Part shown: in pieces, positions 43,834-53,554 of the stretch | Layout of the letters: each line of letters begins with the position of its first letter | Position numbering within the stretch: position 1 is the first letter of the stretch | From: Paeniglutamicibacter sulfureus | GTDB lineage: Bacteria > Actinomycetota > Actinomycetes > Actinomycetales > Micrococcaceae | Direction: 5' to 3' | Length of the DNA: 64,000 bases | Assembly (NCBI RefSeq): GCF_039535115.1 | Contig: NZ_BAAAWO010000001.1 | Span: forward strand, 2,418,001-2,482,000 | Program-made: the position numbers and the translations under genes | Notes under the pieces: generated by a model | Told to the model about the DNA's origin: nothing | The model's database searches: none | What the model saw: only the letters and a program-made list of their open reading frames with translations

Positions 43834-44778
43834 ATGCTGGATGTAAAGAGACTTCAGGTTTTACTAAGAGTCGTTGAAACGGGATCGGTTAGCGCCGCCG
43901 CCGACGAGCTCTTCTACACGCCCTCGGCCGTTTCCCAGCAGCTGCGGAAGCTCGAGGAGGAGGTCGGCCAGCCGTTGCTGCGGCGCCGGTCGCGCGGAAT
44001 GGTCCCGACGGATGCGGGCCACGTGCTCGCCGGCCACGCCCGGACGATCTTGCATCAGATGGATGCGGCGATGGCAGACCTGGCCCAGCTGGCCAGCGTC
44101 GGCGGCGGCAGCCTGAACCTCGGGACATTTCCCACGCTCGGGGGCTCATTCCTGCCCTTGGTCATCAGCCGGTTCCGCAGCCAATACCCGGCGATCAAAT
44201 TGCACGTGACCAGCAGCCGCCTCGATGGCCTGCTCGAGTTGCTCGCGCGCGGGGAATTGGGCCTCAGCCTCCTATGGGAGTATGAGTGGAACCCCTTGGA
44301 TCCCAAGAAGTTCGACTTGCTTCCGGTGTTCGAAGAGCCGACCGTTCTCCTGGTGGGAGCGGAGCACGCGCTGGCGCAACGCGGCGAGGTGTCGATGGCC
44401 GATCTCGGCGCGGAGCAGTGGATCGTTCGGGCACACAACCATCCGGTGGGCGAGGTGCTGCAGCGCTCGGCCAACGCGGCGGGGTTCTCCCCGCGCATCT
44501 CATTCCAGGCGAACGACTACCAGGAAGCCCAGGCAATGGTCAGCGTGGGGCTCGGCATCGCCCTGGCACCGCTGAGCGCCGTTGTCATCAAGCACCCCGG
44601 AGTCCAGGTCCTGCGACTGGGCGACAGTGCGCCGTCCCGGCGGGTGCTGCTGGCGCAACGGCACGACCGGGTGCGGGCCCCCGCCGAGGTGGCATTCCAG
44701 TCATTGCTGCTGCGCGTGGCGGAGGAATGGGAGCGCGATTTCGTTTCGTCGGCGGACGCGGAACTGGGGCACGCCTAA
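43834..44778 (+). CDS. LysR-family regulator of the tricarboxylate cluster
   Basis: 314 residues from ATG 43834, AAGGAG upstream. HTH in residues 1-58 (RLQVLLRVVETGSVSAAADE, YTPSAVSQQLRKLEEEVG), then a LysR effector domain (GTFPTLGGSFLPLVISRFRS). Divergent from PrpF2-TctC-TctAB-UspA, which it probably activates in response to the transported acid. Confidence 0.88.
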   Translation: MLDVKRLQVLLRVVETGSVSAAADELFYTPSAVSQQLRKLEEEVGQPLLRRRSRGMVPTDAGHVLAGHARTILHQMDAAMADLAQLASVGGGSLNLGTFPTLGGSFLPLVISRFRSQYPAIKLHVTSSRLDGLLELLARGELGLSLLWEYEWNPLDPKKFDLLPVFEEPTVLLVGAEHALAQRGEVSMADLGAEQWIVRAHNHPVGEVLQRSANAAGFSPRISFQANDYQEAQAMVSVGLGIALAPLSAVVIKHPGVQVLRLGDSAPSRRVLLAQRHDRVRAPAEVAFQSLLLRVAEEWERDFVSSADAELGHA

Positions 44779-44793
44779 CCCGGGGTGCCCGGG

Positions 44794-46254
44794 CTACCCC
44801 AGGAGTGGGAAGCCCGGACCGGGAACCAGGGATTCCACGGCTGCGGCCACGCGGAAGGCCATGGCCTCGTCGAAGGGATGGCCGATGACTTGGACGCCGG
44901 TGGGCACCGAATCGTTTGACATCCCGCTGGGAACGGCAAAGACCGGGCAGCGGTTGGCGACATTGAACGCGCTGGTCAGATGGGCCTCCCAATAGTGGCC
45001 CAGGTGCCCGCGGGCGGTGTCGATGCCGTCGAGGTAATCCCCGTCGGCGGCCAGCGAAGCCACGGCCGAGGTCGGGCACAACAGCGCATCGAGCCCCGCC
45101 ATCGCCGCGGCCAGCTCGGCCTGAAGCGCGTGGTCCATGGCCAGGGAATCGAGAAGCGAGTGCCGCTGGGCAGCCTCGGCAGCGTCCTTGATGAACCGGG
45201 CCGTGTAGGCCGCCAGCTCCGACTCAGTCCCTGCGGTTTCCGTTGCCATGGCCGGGCCCAAGATGTGCCCGAAGTGGGCGAATGTTGTCTCGGTGATGCG
45301 CGCCGTGGTCCACGGCAAGTCAACCGGCACGACCACGGCTCCCGCGGCTTCCAGCGCCCGGGCAACCGTGAGGGTGTTTTCTCGGATCTCCGCTGCCACG
45401 GGGTAGTTGCCCAGCGTGAGCGACAGCCCGATGCGCAACCCCGCAACATCCCCCGCGGCGAGCGGGTTGATGCCGTTCTCGCCCCAGGAGCCGTGATCGG
45501 TGTGGTGGCGTCCGGACATGACGCCGGCCAGCAGCGCGGTGTCTGCAACGGTGCGCCCCATTGGCCCGTCGCCGCGGTACCAGTCGGCCGCCAGCACGCC
45601 GGCCCCCGGGATCCGGCCATAGGGTGCTTTGTAGCCCACGGTCCCGGTGAACCCGGCCGGAATGCGGGTGGACCCGGCGATGTCCGAGGCAGTGGCCAGC
45701 GTGGTGAACCCGGCGGCCAGTGCCGCCCCGGAGCCTCCGGAGGATCCCCCGGGGGTGGCCCGCGTGTTCCACGGATTCCGGGTGATCCCCCACATGGGCG
45801 AGTGCGTCGTGGTGGCACAGCTGAACTCGGGGCTCGTGGTGCGGGCGTGGATGATCCCGCCGGCGGCCTTGAGGCGCTCCACCACGGGGTGGTCGACAGG
45901 CGCAATGCGTCCGCGGTGGGCGGCCAGGCCCTGTTCGAGCTTGAGCCCGGCGATCCCGTGCTTTTCCTTGGTGGCCACGGTCAGCCCCAGCAGCGCGGGG
46001 ACGACCCCGCCCTCCCGCGCCAGCCGCACGTACTGAGCCGCCGCGACACGTGCCTGCGCGCGGGCGGAGTCAAAGAGCGTCTCGGTGAAGGCATTGATAC
46101 CCGTCTCCCGGTCGCCGTTGTGCTCCTGGATCCGCTGGATCTGCGCCTCGAGGACCTCCACGGGCGAGATCTCCAGCGACCGGAAACCTGCGAGGGCCTC
46201 GGTTGCAGGCAATAGCGCCAGCGAGTCCACGGCGATGGCTGCGCCCGGGGTCAC
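44794..46254 (-). CDS. Amidase-signature family hydrolase
   Basis: 486 residues from GTG 46254. The Ser-cisSer-Lys triad is intact: Lys96 in TVATKEKHG, Ser171 in PGGSSGGS, Ser195 in DIAGSTRIPA. Members hydrolyse aliphatic, aryl or carbamoyl amides. It overlaps the preceding carbamoylase-type gene by 4 bp (GTGA), so the two enzymes are made together, perhaps acting in succession on an imported carbamoylated or ureido compound (allophanate-hydrolase-like amidases are relatives). Confidence 0.88.
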   Translation of the reverse strand: MTPGAAIAVDSLALLPATEALAGFRSLEISPVEVLEAQIQRIQEHNGDRETGINAFTETLFDSARAQARVAAAQYVRLAREGGVVPALLGLTVATKEKHGIAGLKLEQGLAAHRGRIAPVDHPVVERLKAAGGIIHARTTSPEFSCATTTHSPMWGITRNPWNTRATPGGSSGGSGAALAAGFTTLATASDIAGSTRIPAGFTGTVGYKAPYGRIPGAGVLAADWYRGDGPMGRTVADTALLAGVMSGRHHTDHGSWGENGINPLAAGDVAGLRIGLSLTLGNYPVAAEIRENTLTVARALEAAGAVVVPVDLPWTTARITETTFAHFGHILGPAMATETAGTESELAAYTARFIKDAAEAAQRHSLLDSLAMDHALQAELAAAMAGLDALLCPTSAVASLAADGDYLDGIDTARGHLGHYWEAHLTSAFNVANRCPVFAVPSGMSNDSVPTGVQVIGHPFDEAMAFRVAAAVESLVPGPGFPLLG

Positions 46255-47528
46255 GCGGCACCGGCCTTCGAGAGTTCCTGTTCGGTCGAGTCGATGGGGG
46301 CCAGCGCGCCATTGACCATTTCCCGGGCCACGGATTCCAGCGCCTTCACCCCGGCCACCATGTCGGCATCGGTGGTGAATTCGCGTTCGCAGTGGCTCAC
46401 CCCGTCGACCGACGGAATGAACATCATCACGGTGGGGACGATGCGGTTCATGGCTACCGAGTCGTGTCCGGCCATGGTGCGGATCCGGCGCACCGAAAGC
46501 CCCAGGTTCGCGGCGACCTTCTCGGTCAGCTCCAGCCCGTCCTCGGGGTAGTACTGGATGCCGCGCACATCGAAGTCGTTGACGTTGATGCGGATGTCGT
46601 GCTCCTGGGCGATCTGAGCAATGTCCGCCAGCAGCGAGGCCCGGGCCTCGGCGACGATCTCCGGGCTTGCCGAACGCAGGTCCGCGACCAGGTGCACCCG
46701 GCGGGCCACCACGATCGGGGAGTTCGGTTCCAGGGTCAGCTGGCCGACCGAGGACACCAAGGCCTCGGGGGCGAACTTCTGGGTGACATCATGGACCAGC
46801 AGCACCACCTTGGAGGCGGCCACCAGCGCGTCGTGGCGGTCGGCCATGGCCGTGGCCCCGGTGTGCGACTGCTCGCCTAGCACCTCGATGTCCAGTTTCT
46901 GGGTGTGCCAGGAGTAGTCGACGGCTCCGAGGGTGATGCCCTCGCGCTCCAGGATCCTGCCCTGCTCGATGTGGATCTCCGCATAGCCGGCAAGGTCCGG
47001 GCGTTCGTCGGTGCCCAGGTAGCCGATGGCTTCCAACGCCTGCGCGACGGAGGTCCCGGCCAGGTCCTTGACGGCGAGCATCTTCTCCTGGTCCATCAGC
47101 CCGGCGAAGACCGAGGAACCCATGATGGAGGGGGCAAAGCGTCCGCCCTCCTCGTTGAACCAATTGACCACGGCCAAATTGAAGACCGGGATGGTGTCCG
47201 TGGCGGCCAGGGATTCGGCCACGCGTTCGGCGGCGTGCAGACCCGCCAGCACCCCATAGGCCCCGTCGAAGCGCCCGCCCAGCGGCTGGGAATCCAGGTG
47301 GGATCCGAGCAGGATATACGGGGCCCCGGGAACCAGCTCGATCAGGGCGAACATATTCCCGATCCCGTCGACGCGCACCTCCCAGTTTCGTTCCCTGGCG
47401 AAGGCGGCAAACCAGTCGCGGGTTGCCTTGTCGGCCTCGGTGGCGGCCTGGCGCTCGACGCCGCTGTTCTCGGTGGCACCGATGGCGGCGACGTGGTGGA
47501 AATCGGTCAGGAATGTTGCATCGCTCAT
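46251..47528 (-). CDS. M20-family hydantoinase/carbamoylase-type amidase (AllC/HyuC/beta-ureidopropionase group)
   Basis: 425 residues from ATG 47528, AAGGAG upstream. Metal-site motifs: LLGSHLDSQPLGGRFDGAYG (His, Asp), NEEGGRF (Glu pair), IEIHIEQG-type AEIHIEQGRILE, and AGHDSVAMNRIVPT. These define the N-carbamoyl-L-amino-acid hydrolase/allantoate amidohydrolase branch. It removes carbamoyl groups, releasing ammonia, CO2 and an amino acid or ureidoglycolate-type product. Operon: MFS carrier upstream, amidase downstream. Confidence 0.9.
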   Translation of the reverse strand: MSDATFLTDFHHVAAIGATENSGVERQAATEADKATRDWFAAFARERNWEVRVDGIGNMFALIELVPGAPYILLGSHLDSQPLGGRFDGAYGVLAGLHAAERVAESLAATDTIPVFNLAVVNWFNEEGGRFAPSIMGSSVFAGLMDQEKMLAVKDLAGTSVAQALEAIGYLGTDERPDLAGYAEIHIEQGRILEREGITLGAVDYSWHTQKLDIEVLGEQSHTGATAMADRHDALVAASKVVLLVHDVTQKFAPEALVSSVGQLTLEPNSPIVVARRVHLVADLRSASPEIVAEARASLLADIAQIAQEHDIRINVNDFDVRGIQYYPEDGLELTEKVAANLGLSVRRIRTMAGHDSVAMNRIVPTVMMFIPSVDGVSHCEREFTTDADMVAGVKALESVAREMVNGALAPIDSTEQELSKAGAA

Positions 47529-47584
47529 GGGGTGGTTGCTCCTTGCAGTGGTTCGGTGGTTCGCCTGGGGGTGTCGGGAAGTGG

Positions 47585-48916
47585 TCAGCCGACGCGGTGG
47601 TGAGTCTCCGGGACCTTGGTGAGGGTCAGCAGCAGGAACACGATCACCGCTGCTCCCGCCATGTAGTAGCCCGGTGCGGCGCTCAGCCCGGTCTGGGAAA
47701 CCAGGAAGGTTCCGACAAAGGGGGCTGATCCACCGAAGATCGCGTAGCCGACGTTGTAGCTGATCGCGGCCGAGGTGAAGCGGGTGCGGGTGGTGAAGAT
47801 TTCGACGAAGAAGGTGTAGCAGCCGCCGCCGTAGATGCACATCGGGACCACGAAGAGCAGCTGGCCGGCAATGGCCAGCGGCAGCGAGCCGGAGGTGACG
47901 AGCATGAAGCACGGAATGGACAGCAGGGCCAGTGCCGCGGAGCCCGCGATCAACATCGGCTTGCGGCCCACCTTGTCGCCGATGATCCCGCCGACGGGCA
48001 GCAGCAGCGCGTAGAAAAGCATGGCCGCGGCGTTGGCCAGCAGCGACTGGTCACGGCTGAGGTTTCCGGTGACCTGTACGTAGGACACGAAGTAGCCCGA
48101 GAGGAAATAGAAGCCCATGGCGGTCAGTCCCATCACGAAGATGACCTGCAACATGCGGACCTTGTTCTCGGCGAAGGCCTCGCGGATGGGGCTGTATTCC
48201 TTGGATTTTTCCTTGGCAAGCACGGCCTTGAAGGCCTCGGATTCCTCGGTCTTGGCGCGGATCCACAGGCCGAAGAAGGCCATGGGCAGGGCCAAGAGGA
48301 ACGGGATGCGCCAGCCCCAGGACATGAATGCCTCGGAGGACATGGAGCTGGAGAGCACCAGGATCAGCGTGCCGCCGAAGACCGAGGGCAACGCGGTGGC
48401 GGCCAGGGTGATGTTCAGCCAGAAGCCGCGCTTGTTGATCGGTGCGTGTTCGAAGACGAAGGCCGGGGCCCCGACCGATTCGCCGCCGGCGGAGAACCCC
48501 TGGATCATCCGGCAGAGGACGAGCAAGATGGGCGCAGCCGCGCCGATGGCCGCGTGCGTGGGCAGCAGGCCGATCAATGCGGTGGCCGAGCCGATGGACA
48601 GCAGGGTGATAAACAGGACCTTGCGGCGCCCGATCTTGTCCCCCAGTGCCCCGAAGAACAGTCCGCCCAGCGGGCGAACCAGGAAGGCGACGCCGAAGGT
48701 CGCGAAGGTGGCCAAGAGCCCGGCCAGTGCACTGGTGCCGGGGAAGAAGAGCTGGGAGAGCACCACCGCGGAGAGACCATAGAGGGTGAAGTCGTAGAAT
48801 TCGATGAACTGGCCGATGCTGCCGCCGGCGAGCACCCGCTTTTGCATGCCGTTGGCGGCGTTGCGCTCTCGTTGGAGCACTGCCTGGGGCTGTGGTGAAT
48901 GGATCTCGGTCTTCAT
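47585..48916 (-). CDS. MFS transporter of the metabolite:H+ symporter (ProP/KgtP-like) family
   Basis: 443 residues, about twelve membrane segments. The family marks are GSIGQFIEFYDFTLYG near the start, the loop GALGDKIGRRKVL and the AGGESVGAPAFVFEHAP stretch after segment 4. It imports small carboxylates or zwitterions with protons. 57 bp upstream of the carbamoylase gene and behind a LysR box, so it probably takes up the carbamoyl amino acid or ureide used by the two hydrolases. Confidence 0.9.
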   Translation of the reverse strand: MKTEIHSPQPQAVLQRERNAANGMQKRVLAGGSIGQFIEFYDFTLYGLSAVVLSQLFFPGTSALAGLLATFATFGVAFLVRPLGGLFFGALGDKIGRRKVLFITLLSIGSATALIGLLPTHAAIGAAAPILLVLCRMIQGFSAGGESVGAPAFVFEHAPINKRGFWLNITLAATALPSVFGGTLILVLSSSMSSEAFMSWGWRIPFLLALPMAFFGLWIRAKTEESEAFKAVLAKEKSKEYSPIREAFAENKVRMLQVIFVMGLTAMGFYFLSGYFVSYVQVTGNLSRDQSLLANAAAMLFYALLLPVGGIIGDKVGRKPMLIAGSAALALLSIPCFMLVTSGSLPLAIAGQLLFVVPMCIYGGGCYTFFVEIFTTRTRFTSAAISYNVGYAIFGGSAPFVGTFLVSQTGLSAAPGYYMAGAAVIVFLLLTLTKVPETHHRVG

Positions 48917-49015
48917 CGACGCTCCTGAGTGTGCGGTCCGCTCGACTCATTGACTCAAGCGGCGGCTTTTGATGTTTACCCTTGGAACCATTGTGGTGAT
49001 TGCCGTCACATGGGT

Positions 49016-49036
49016 CTAACGAATAATTTCGGTTAG
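49016..49036. promoter_or_regulatory. LysR box CTAAC-N11-GTTAG
   Basis: CTAAC (49016-49020) and GTTAG (49032-49036) with 11 bp between give the classic T-N11-A LysR site. It lies 100 bp before the MFS start and 30 bp beyond the end of the LysR gene. Confidence 0.7.
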
Positions 49037-49065
49037 GCCCATCGAGCGAATCGATTGGAGCTCGG

Positions 49066-49998
49066 TCAGGCGGAGGCCGCTTCACCGGAGACAGACCCGT
49101 AGAGCCCGATGCAGACCTGCTCGAACGCGAGCGATTTGCGCGTCGGCTTGGCTCCGACGGGGCGGACCAGCGACATCTCGATCGGCGGCAGGTTCTCGAT
49201 GATGTCCAGCGGAACCACGGAGCCGCCGGCATAGGTCAATTCGTTGGTCAGCCGCTGGTTCAGCAGCGAATACCCGTGGCCGCGGGCCACATAGGAGCGG
49301 ACCGTCTCGTAGCCGGAGACCACGTGGCGGATGGATGGACGGATTCCGAGCTGGCTGAACATGTCCAGGTAGTACTCGCGGGTGTGTTTGGCATCCAGCA
49401 GGATCAACGGCTCGTCGGCGAAGTCCCGCAGGCTGACGGGCATATTCGGGGTGGCTGCCCGGGGGTGGTTGGCCGGGACCAGGACGTGCGGCGGGATCCG
49501 CTCCAGGACCCGCCGGTCGAACTCGGCACCCACCCCCTGGTCGTACATCAGCGCCAGCTCGCAGACCCCGTCGAGCAGCGCCTGGCGCAGCGACTCTTGG
49601 TCCCCCTCATGGAAACTGACCTTCACGTTGGGGTGCGCGGCCTCGAATTCCTGCAGGATGACGGGGGCCTTGAACGGCGCCAGCGGCGAGTACATGCCGA
49701 CCACCAGCTCCCCGGCGAGCGCTTCGCCCTCGTCGAGGACCGCTTGGTAGAGCAGGTCGGCCTCCTCCAGAAAAGCCTGGGATCCCAGCAGCAGGCGCTT
49801 GCCCGAAGGGGTCAGCCGCAGCCCCTTGCTGGAGAGCCGGGTGAACAGGGACGCGCCGAACTCCTCCTCGAGCCGGGCGATGGCCGAGGAAAGCGTGGAC
49901 TGGGTGACGTTCAGCTCGGCCGCGGCCGCTGTCATGTTCTCCAGCCGGGCCACCGCTCCGAAGTAGCGCAACTGCACCAGCGTGAAGGATTTGCTCAT
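49066..49998 (-). CDS. LysR-family regulator of the carbamoylase operon
   Basis: 310 residues from ATG 49998. HTH: TLVQLRYFGAVARLENMTAA, NVTQSTLSSAIARLEEEFG; effector domain follows (PLAPFKAPVILQEFEAAHPN). It is transcribed in the same direction as, and just before, the MFS-carbamoylase-amidase genes, with a LysR box in the 149-bp gap between. Upstream of its own start (49999-50176) I see no dyad or gene. Confidence 0.88.
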   Translation of the reverse strand: MSKSFTLVQLRYFGAVARLENMTAAAAELNVTQSTLSSAIARLEEEFGASLFTRLSSKGLRLTPSGKRLLLGSQAFLEEADLLYQAVLDEGEALAGELVVGMYSPLAPFKAPVILQEFEAAHPNVKVSFHEGDQESLRQALLDGVCELALMYDQGVGAEFDRRVLERIPPHVLVPANHPRAATPNMPVSLRDFADEPLILLDAKHTREYYLDMFSQLGIRPSIRHVVSGYETVRSYVARGHGYSLLNQRLTNELTYAGGSVVPLDIIENLPPIEMSLVRPVGAKPTRKSLAFEQVCIGLYGSVSGEAASA

Positions 49999-50176
49999 GA
50001 GTGCATTATGGAGGAGTTTCGCACTTTTGAGTAAGCCACCCCTGTTTGATCGAGATTCGCAGATTTCCGTGCAGATATACTCCAGATGCCGCCTGGCGGT
50101 GTCCCAGCCACACAATGACCGGACCTCAATCTGGCACCCCTTGCACGAAACATTCAATGTTTTTCAATGTTTGGGC

Positions 50177-51274
50177 CTACTTCACGATTCGAGTCAAAAA
50201 TTCGTAGCCTATGGAATAGACAACATTCATTCGAAGACGATGCTTCACCATTTTTCCATCCCGTATCGATTCAAGAAGTTCTGCTTCTCTGAGTTTCCGG
50301 AGATGGCGCGATACCTGCGGAGCTCCAATGCCAAGTCGTCTCGATAGATCGCTGGTGGTGCAATATTCGTTTACGAGGTGCCGACGCAGCTCCAAACGGG
50401 CGCTATCGGCTAGGACTGCCATTTGATTTTGGATTTCGTGGATGCTTCTGTTGACGGTTCCCATGTCAGAGATCGGGAATTGCACAATGATGGGGATCTC
50501 GTAGCCCGCGTACTCGTCGTCGTACTTCACGACCACGTGAGGCTTCGTCAGGTTACTTGGGACAAGGACGAATTTGCGGCCGCTGCCATTGACGAAGGCA
50601 TTCTGAAGTTTGTCATAAGCGACCTAAGAGGTCTGAGGAAAGAAATGTGCGCCTGGAGTCAAAGAGGCCAGCACCATCGAAGCGGATCCCCCGGCCAGCC
50701 GTCGTTGGACTTCAACTTCGCTGGCTTTAAGCCGTGCGGAACCAGATTCCCAGCGCGAGTGAAAGCAGGTGTCATGGAAAGTTCGCAGAAACGCAGTCAG
50801 GACCTGACGGAAGAGCTCGGGATCGCGAGCCAAACGAGCCCCTAGCTCTTCGCGCTCTTCACTCCGTGTCCGGCAGATCTCTATAAAATCAGCACGGTCG
50901 CTGCTGTCGTTCATGATGTCCAGGGTACGGTCGGATCGACCACCGATGATCGCTTGAACGCTCATCTGCACAAATGCTTCGAGAGGCAGCGCTGCGACGC
51001 TTGCCAGCTCAGAATCAAAGCCTTGGCTGGCCCTAGAGTTCAATGGCATTAATGCGCGGAATCTGAATCGCGCCCACAGCGGTGAGAACGAACGCATGGT
51101 CCGTCTCAACTGAGCGGATATTTCGGCATCAATCGCTTTGAGTTCTCGCGAGAGTTCAAGATGATGGCCAGGCTCCGCAATGCAGTGGAGCATGGCCATC
51201 ATCTCGGCCATCTCTGAAACCCTGACAGTAACGTTCGCTGGTTCGACGTCGGTCAGGTCAAAGATGATCGGCAT
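50177..51274 (-). pseudogene. DUF5937/ArsR-like transcriptional regulator split by an in-frame TAG
   Basis: The first 216 codons (51274-50627) encode the DUF5937-type N-terminal domain (MPIIFDLTDVEPANVTVRVS). A TAG at 50624-50626 interrupts. The same frame then continues VAYDKLQNAFVNGSGRKF to VVVKYDDEYAGYEIPIIVQ and ends in an ArsR-like winged helix (TTSDLSRRLGIGAPQVSRHL) at 50177. Without the TAG it would be 365 residues, the normal family length. All else is intact, so the mutation is recent or the codon is misread; the truncated product would lack the DNA-binding domain. It precedes the hydrolase/ABC operon convergently placed after it and was presumably its regulator. Confidence 0.85.
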
Positions 51275-51339
51275 GAGACGAGCTTAGCTGACCTCGGCTA
51301 GCGACAAGGTGCATCACAACCCCAAGGCAACAACCGCAT

Positions 51340-52704
51340 TTAGAAGCGCAATTCCTCTGCAGAAAGCCGCAGCTCTTCAGCATCAACACGGTGCAAAAAC
51401 CCTTGCAACATCAGACGGTCAATAACTCGAGCAAGGACACGACGGTAGCTATCAATATCGCCATAGATCTCTTGCAAGCGCTGTCCATCAAACGGTGTCT
51501 CATTGCCGTGGTACCACGAGGGCCGACCCATGGGCGTCGCAGCTACCAGGGTCGACGTCGGCGCATCGGTGTAGGTGCTTCGCACACCTCCAAGAGCGTT
51601 GCCCCACTGATCACGCGAAATGGTATCGGTGTGCCCCTCGGTTTCGAGTAATTGGGAGGGAGGCGGCACTAGCTTTCCCTCAGCCCAATCTGCAAGCAGT
51701 CCCAGTAGTGCTCCGTAAATATGGGAATTCGGGAAGGTCGACCAGTGTGCTCCGGGAGGCAGCGGGCAGTCCTTGAGTCTAAGTACATCCTTCTGACTCA
51801 TATGGCGTGTTTCCCGATGTGCCATCCCTGCGATCTCGTAAAGGCGGAATGTTTCGGAATCTGCTCGGCGATGGCTCAGTCCGCGAACCTGCCCAGATAC
51901 CCCGCAATCCCAGCGAACGGACTGGAATTCCGCTTCACCCAATACCTCAATCACCGGAACATCTATATCCGGTAGTGCTTCACCGCCTGAGGCTCCAGGC
52001 AGGTATCCGTCAAAGAGGGGCCCTCCATCCGCCCGGCGCATGGCATCGTGGTGTTGCTCAACAAAGCGACGAACCACACCGCCGGTTTGGGATATCCCGG
52101 CGAAGAGAAGGGTCTTGACTTCCGAATTCCTGATTCCCGGCAGACCTCCACGAAGTGCGTGTGCGACTTGTGCAATGATTTCAAATGACTGGGGTGTCGC
52201 CTTCCACCATCGTTCCTTGAACGCATCGTATTGTTCAGCAAGAATCTCGGGGCTTGGGTTCTCTGTGAAGGGAATCGATCCTGCGAAGTCGCTTGCCAGC
52301 TCCCCCGCCGTAAACACCATGTCCCGATACCGTTCGGGATTGCCGCCCTGGATCAGGTCCAGCGCCGACGGAGCCTGTGAGTCAATTTCTATCCACATGT
52401 ACCCATCACGCATCAGCGCACGGTTGTAGGCGCGCCAGACCGAGGTTCCTCCCCAGATATGACTTACCTCCGTGAGCGTTCGACCATTGAATTTGCCCAT
52501 GTCTTCAGGCCGTCGAACCAAGATGCGTGTGAGAAATGGTGCCTCGGCTGCGTTACCCGAGACAAAATATTCTTCCTGGATGTATCCATATGAGGGCATT
52601 CGTTCGGTTCCGTAGGATTCGAGCACAACGGCTCGATTTCCTTCGGTTTCCGGGATCGGGCCCGAAATTTGGGCGCACGGAACTAGGGTCTGTGAGGTGG
52701 TCAT
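51340..52704 (-). CDS. Alpha/beta hydrolase of the Abhydrolase_10 type
   Basis: 454 residues from ATG 52704, AGGAG upstream. The nucleophile elbow is GISQTGG (FAGISQTGGVVRRF); the downstream IAGMAHRETRH probably supplies the histidine. Relatives are large intracellular esterases/lactonases of unknown substrate. Lower-GC sequence than the core of the window. Last gene of the ABC-transporter operon (46 bp after the second ATPase), so it probably hydrolyses the imported ester- or amide-containing compound. Confidence 0.78.
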   Translation of the reverse strand: MTTSQTLVPCAQISGPIPETEGNRAVVLESYGTERMPSYGYIQEEYFVSGNAAEAPFLTRILVRRPEDMGKFNGRTLTEVSHIWGGTSVWRAYNRALMRDGYMWIEIDSQAPSALDLIQGGNPERYRDMVFTAGELASDFAGSIPFTENPSPEILAEQYDAFKERWWKATPQSFEIIAQVAHALRGGLPGIRNSEVKTLLFAGISQTGGVVRRFVEQHHDAMRRADGGPLFDGYLPGASGGEALPDIDVPVIEVLGEAEFQSVRWDCGVSGQVRGLSHRRADSETFRLYEIAGMAHRETRHMSQKDVLRLKDCPLPPGAHWSTFPNSHIYGALLGLLADWAEGKLVPPPSQLLETEGHTDTISRDQWGNALGGVRSTYTDAPTSTLVAATPMGRPSWYHGNETPFDGQRLQEIYGDIDSYRRVLARVIDRLMLQGFLHRVDAEELRLSAEELRF

Positions 52705-52750
52705 GTTCTAAATCTCCTGTTTTGAAGCCAAATGCCAGCGAGAGAGCGCG

Positions 52751-53554
52751 CTAAAGACTGGGCGAAGAGTCCAGCAATGTACGCGTGTATGCGCTTTTCG
52801 GGTTAGCGAAAACGTCTTCCGCTGACCCGTTTTCCATAATTTTCCCGTTGTAAAGCACCGCTACCTGATCACTCATGAATTCCACGACGGCCATATCGTG
52901 GCTCACGAAGATCATCGAGAGGCTTCGCGATTCTTGGATGTCCTTGAGCAGGTTCAAGACGCGTGCCTGAACCGAAACATCCAGCGCGGAAACCGGTTCG
53001 TCAGCAACGATAAGTTCCGGTTCGAGTGCCAAACCGCGCGCAATAGATATACGTTGCCGCTGGCCACCTGAGAACTCATGCGCGTAGCGTCCCAACCAGC
53101 CCTCGGCCAGCTGCACTTCATCTGCAAGGGCTCGAGCCCGTATGCGACGTTCCTCGGCAGAATATAGATTCTGTACGCGCATCGGCTCTTCAATGAGCTC
53201 TTGCAAACTCATCCGCGGATTCAGCGAATTTGATGAATCCTGAAAGATCATCTGCATCTTGCGACGGTACAAACGCAATTCGTCTTTGCCCAAGGCGAAA
53301 ATGTCTTGGCCCAGAACGCGGACAGATCCAGAGGTCGGTTTGATGAGCCCAATGGAGATTCGACCCAGGGTGGACTTTCCGGATCCGGATTCGCCGACCA
53401 GCCCCACGACTTGATTTCGTTTGACCGAAAGCGAGGCGTTGTCTACGGCGACGTGCTTGGAACGCTTGAACATGCCGCCAACCTTGAACTCTTTGCTGAC
53501 GTTGGTAAGCTCCAGGACGAGGTCGTTTTGGGTTTCGAGCTGATCCGTTTTCAT
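52751..53554 (-). CDS. Opp/Dpp-type ABC transporter ATP-binding protein (OppF/DppF-like)
   Basis: 267 residues. Walker [10 protein letters not shown], signature LSGGQ-type FSGGQRQRISIARG, Walker B LIVADEPVSALD, switch His SHDMAVV. Shorter than the usual ~320 because the C-terminal oligopeptide-transporter extension is minimal. Overlaps the partner ATPase gene by 4 bp. Confidence 0.93.
   Translation of the reverse strand: MKTDQLETQNDLVLELTNVSKEFKVGGMFKRSKHVAVDNASLSVKRNQVVGLVGESGSGKSTLGRISIGLIKPTSGSVRVLGQDIFALGKDELRLYRRKMQMIFQDSSNSLNPRMSLQELIEEPMRVQNLYSAEERRIRARALADEVQLAEGWLGRYAHEFSGGQRQRISIARGLALEPELIVADEPVSALDVSVQARVLNLLKDIQESRSLSMIFVSHDMAVVEFMSDQVAVLYNGKIMENGSAEDVFANPKSAYTRTLLDSSPSL

Noticed and set aside
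50624..50626. TAG as a programmed read-through or pyrrolysine codon
   Set aside because: Nothing in the window indicates amber suppression or a downstream insertion element; a nonsense mutation or error is simpler.
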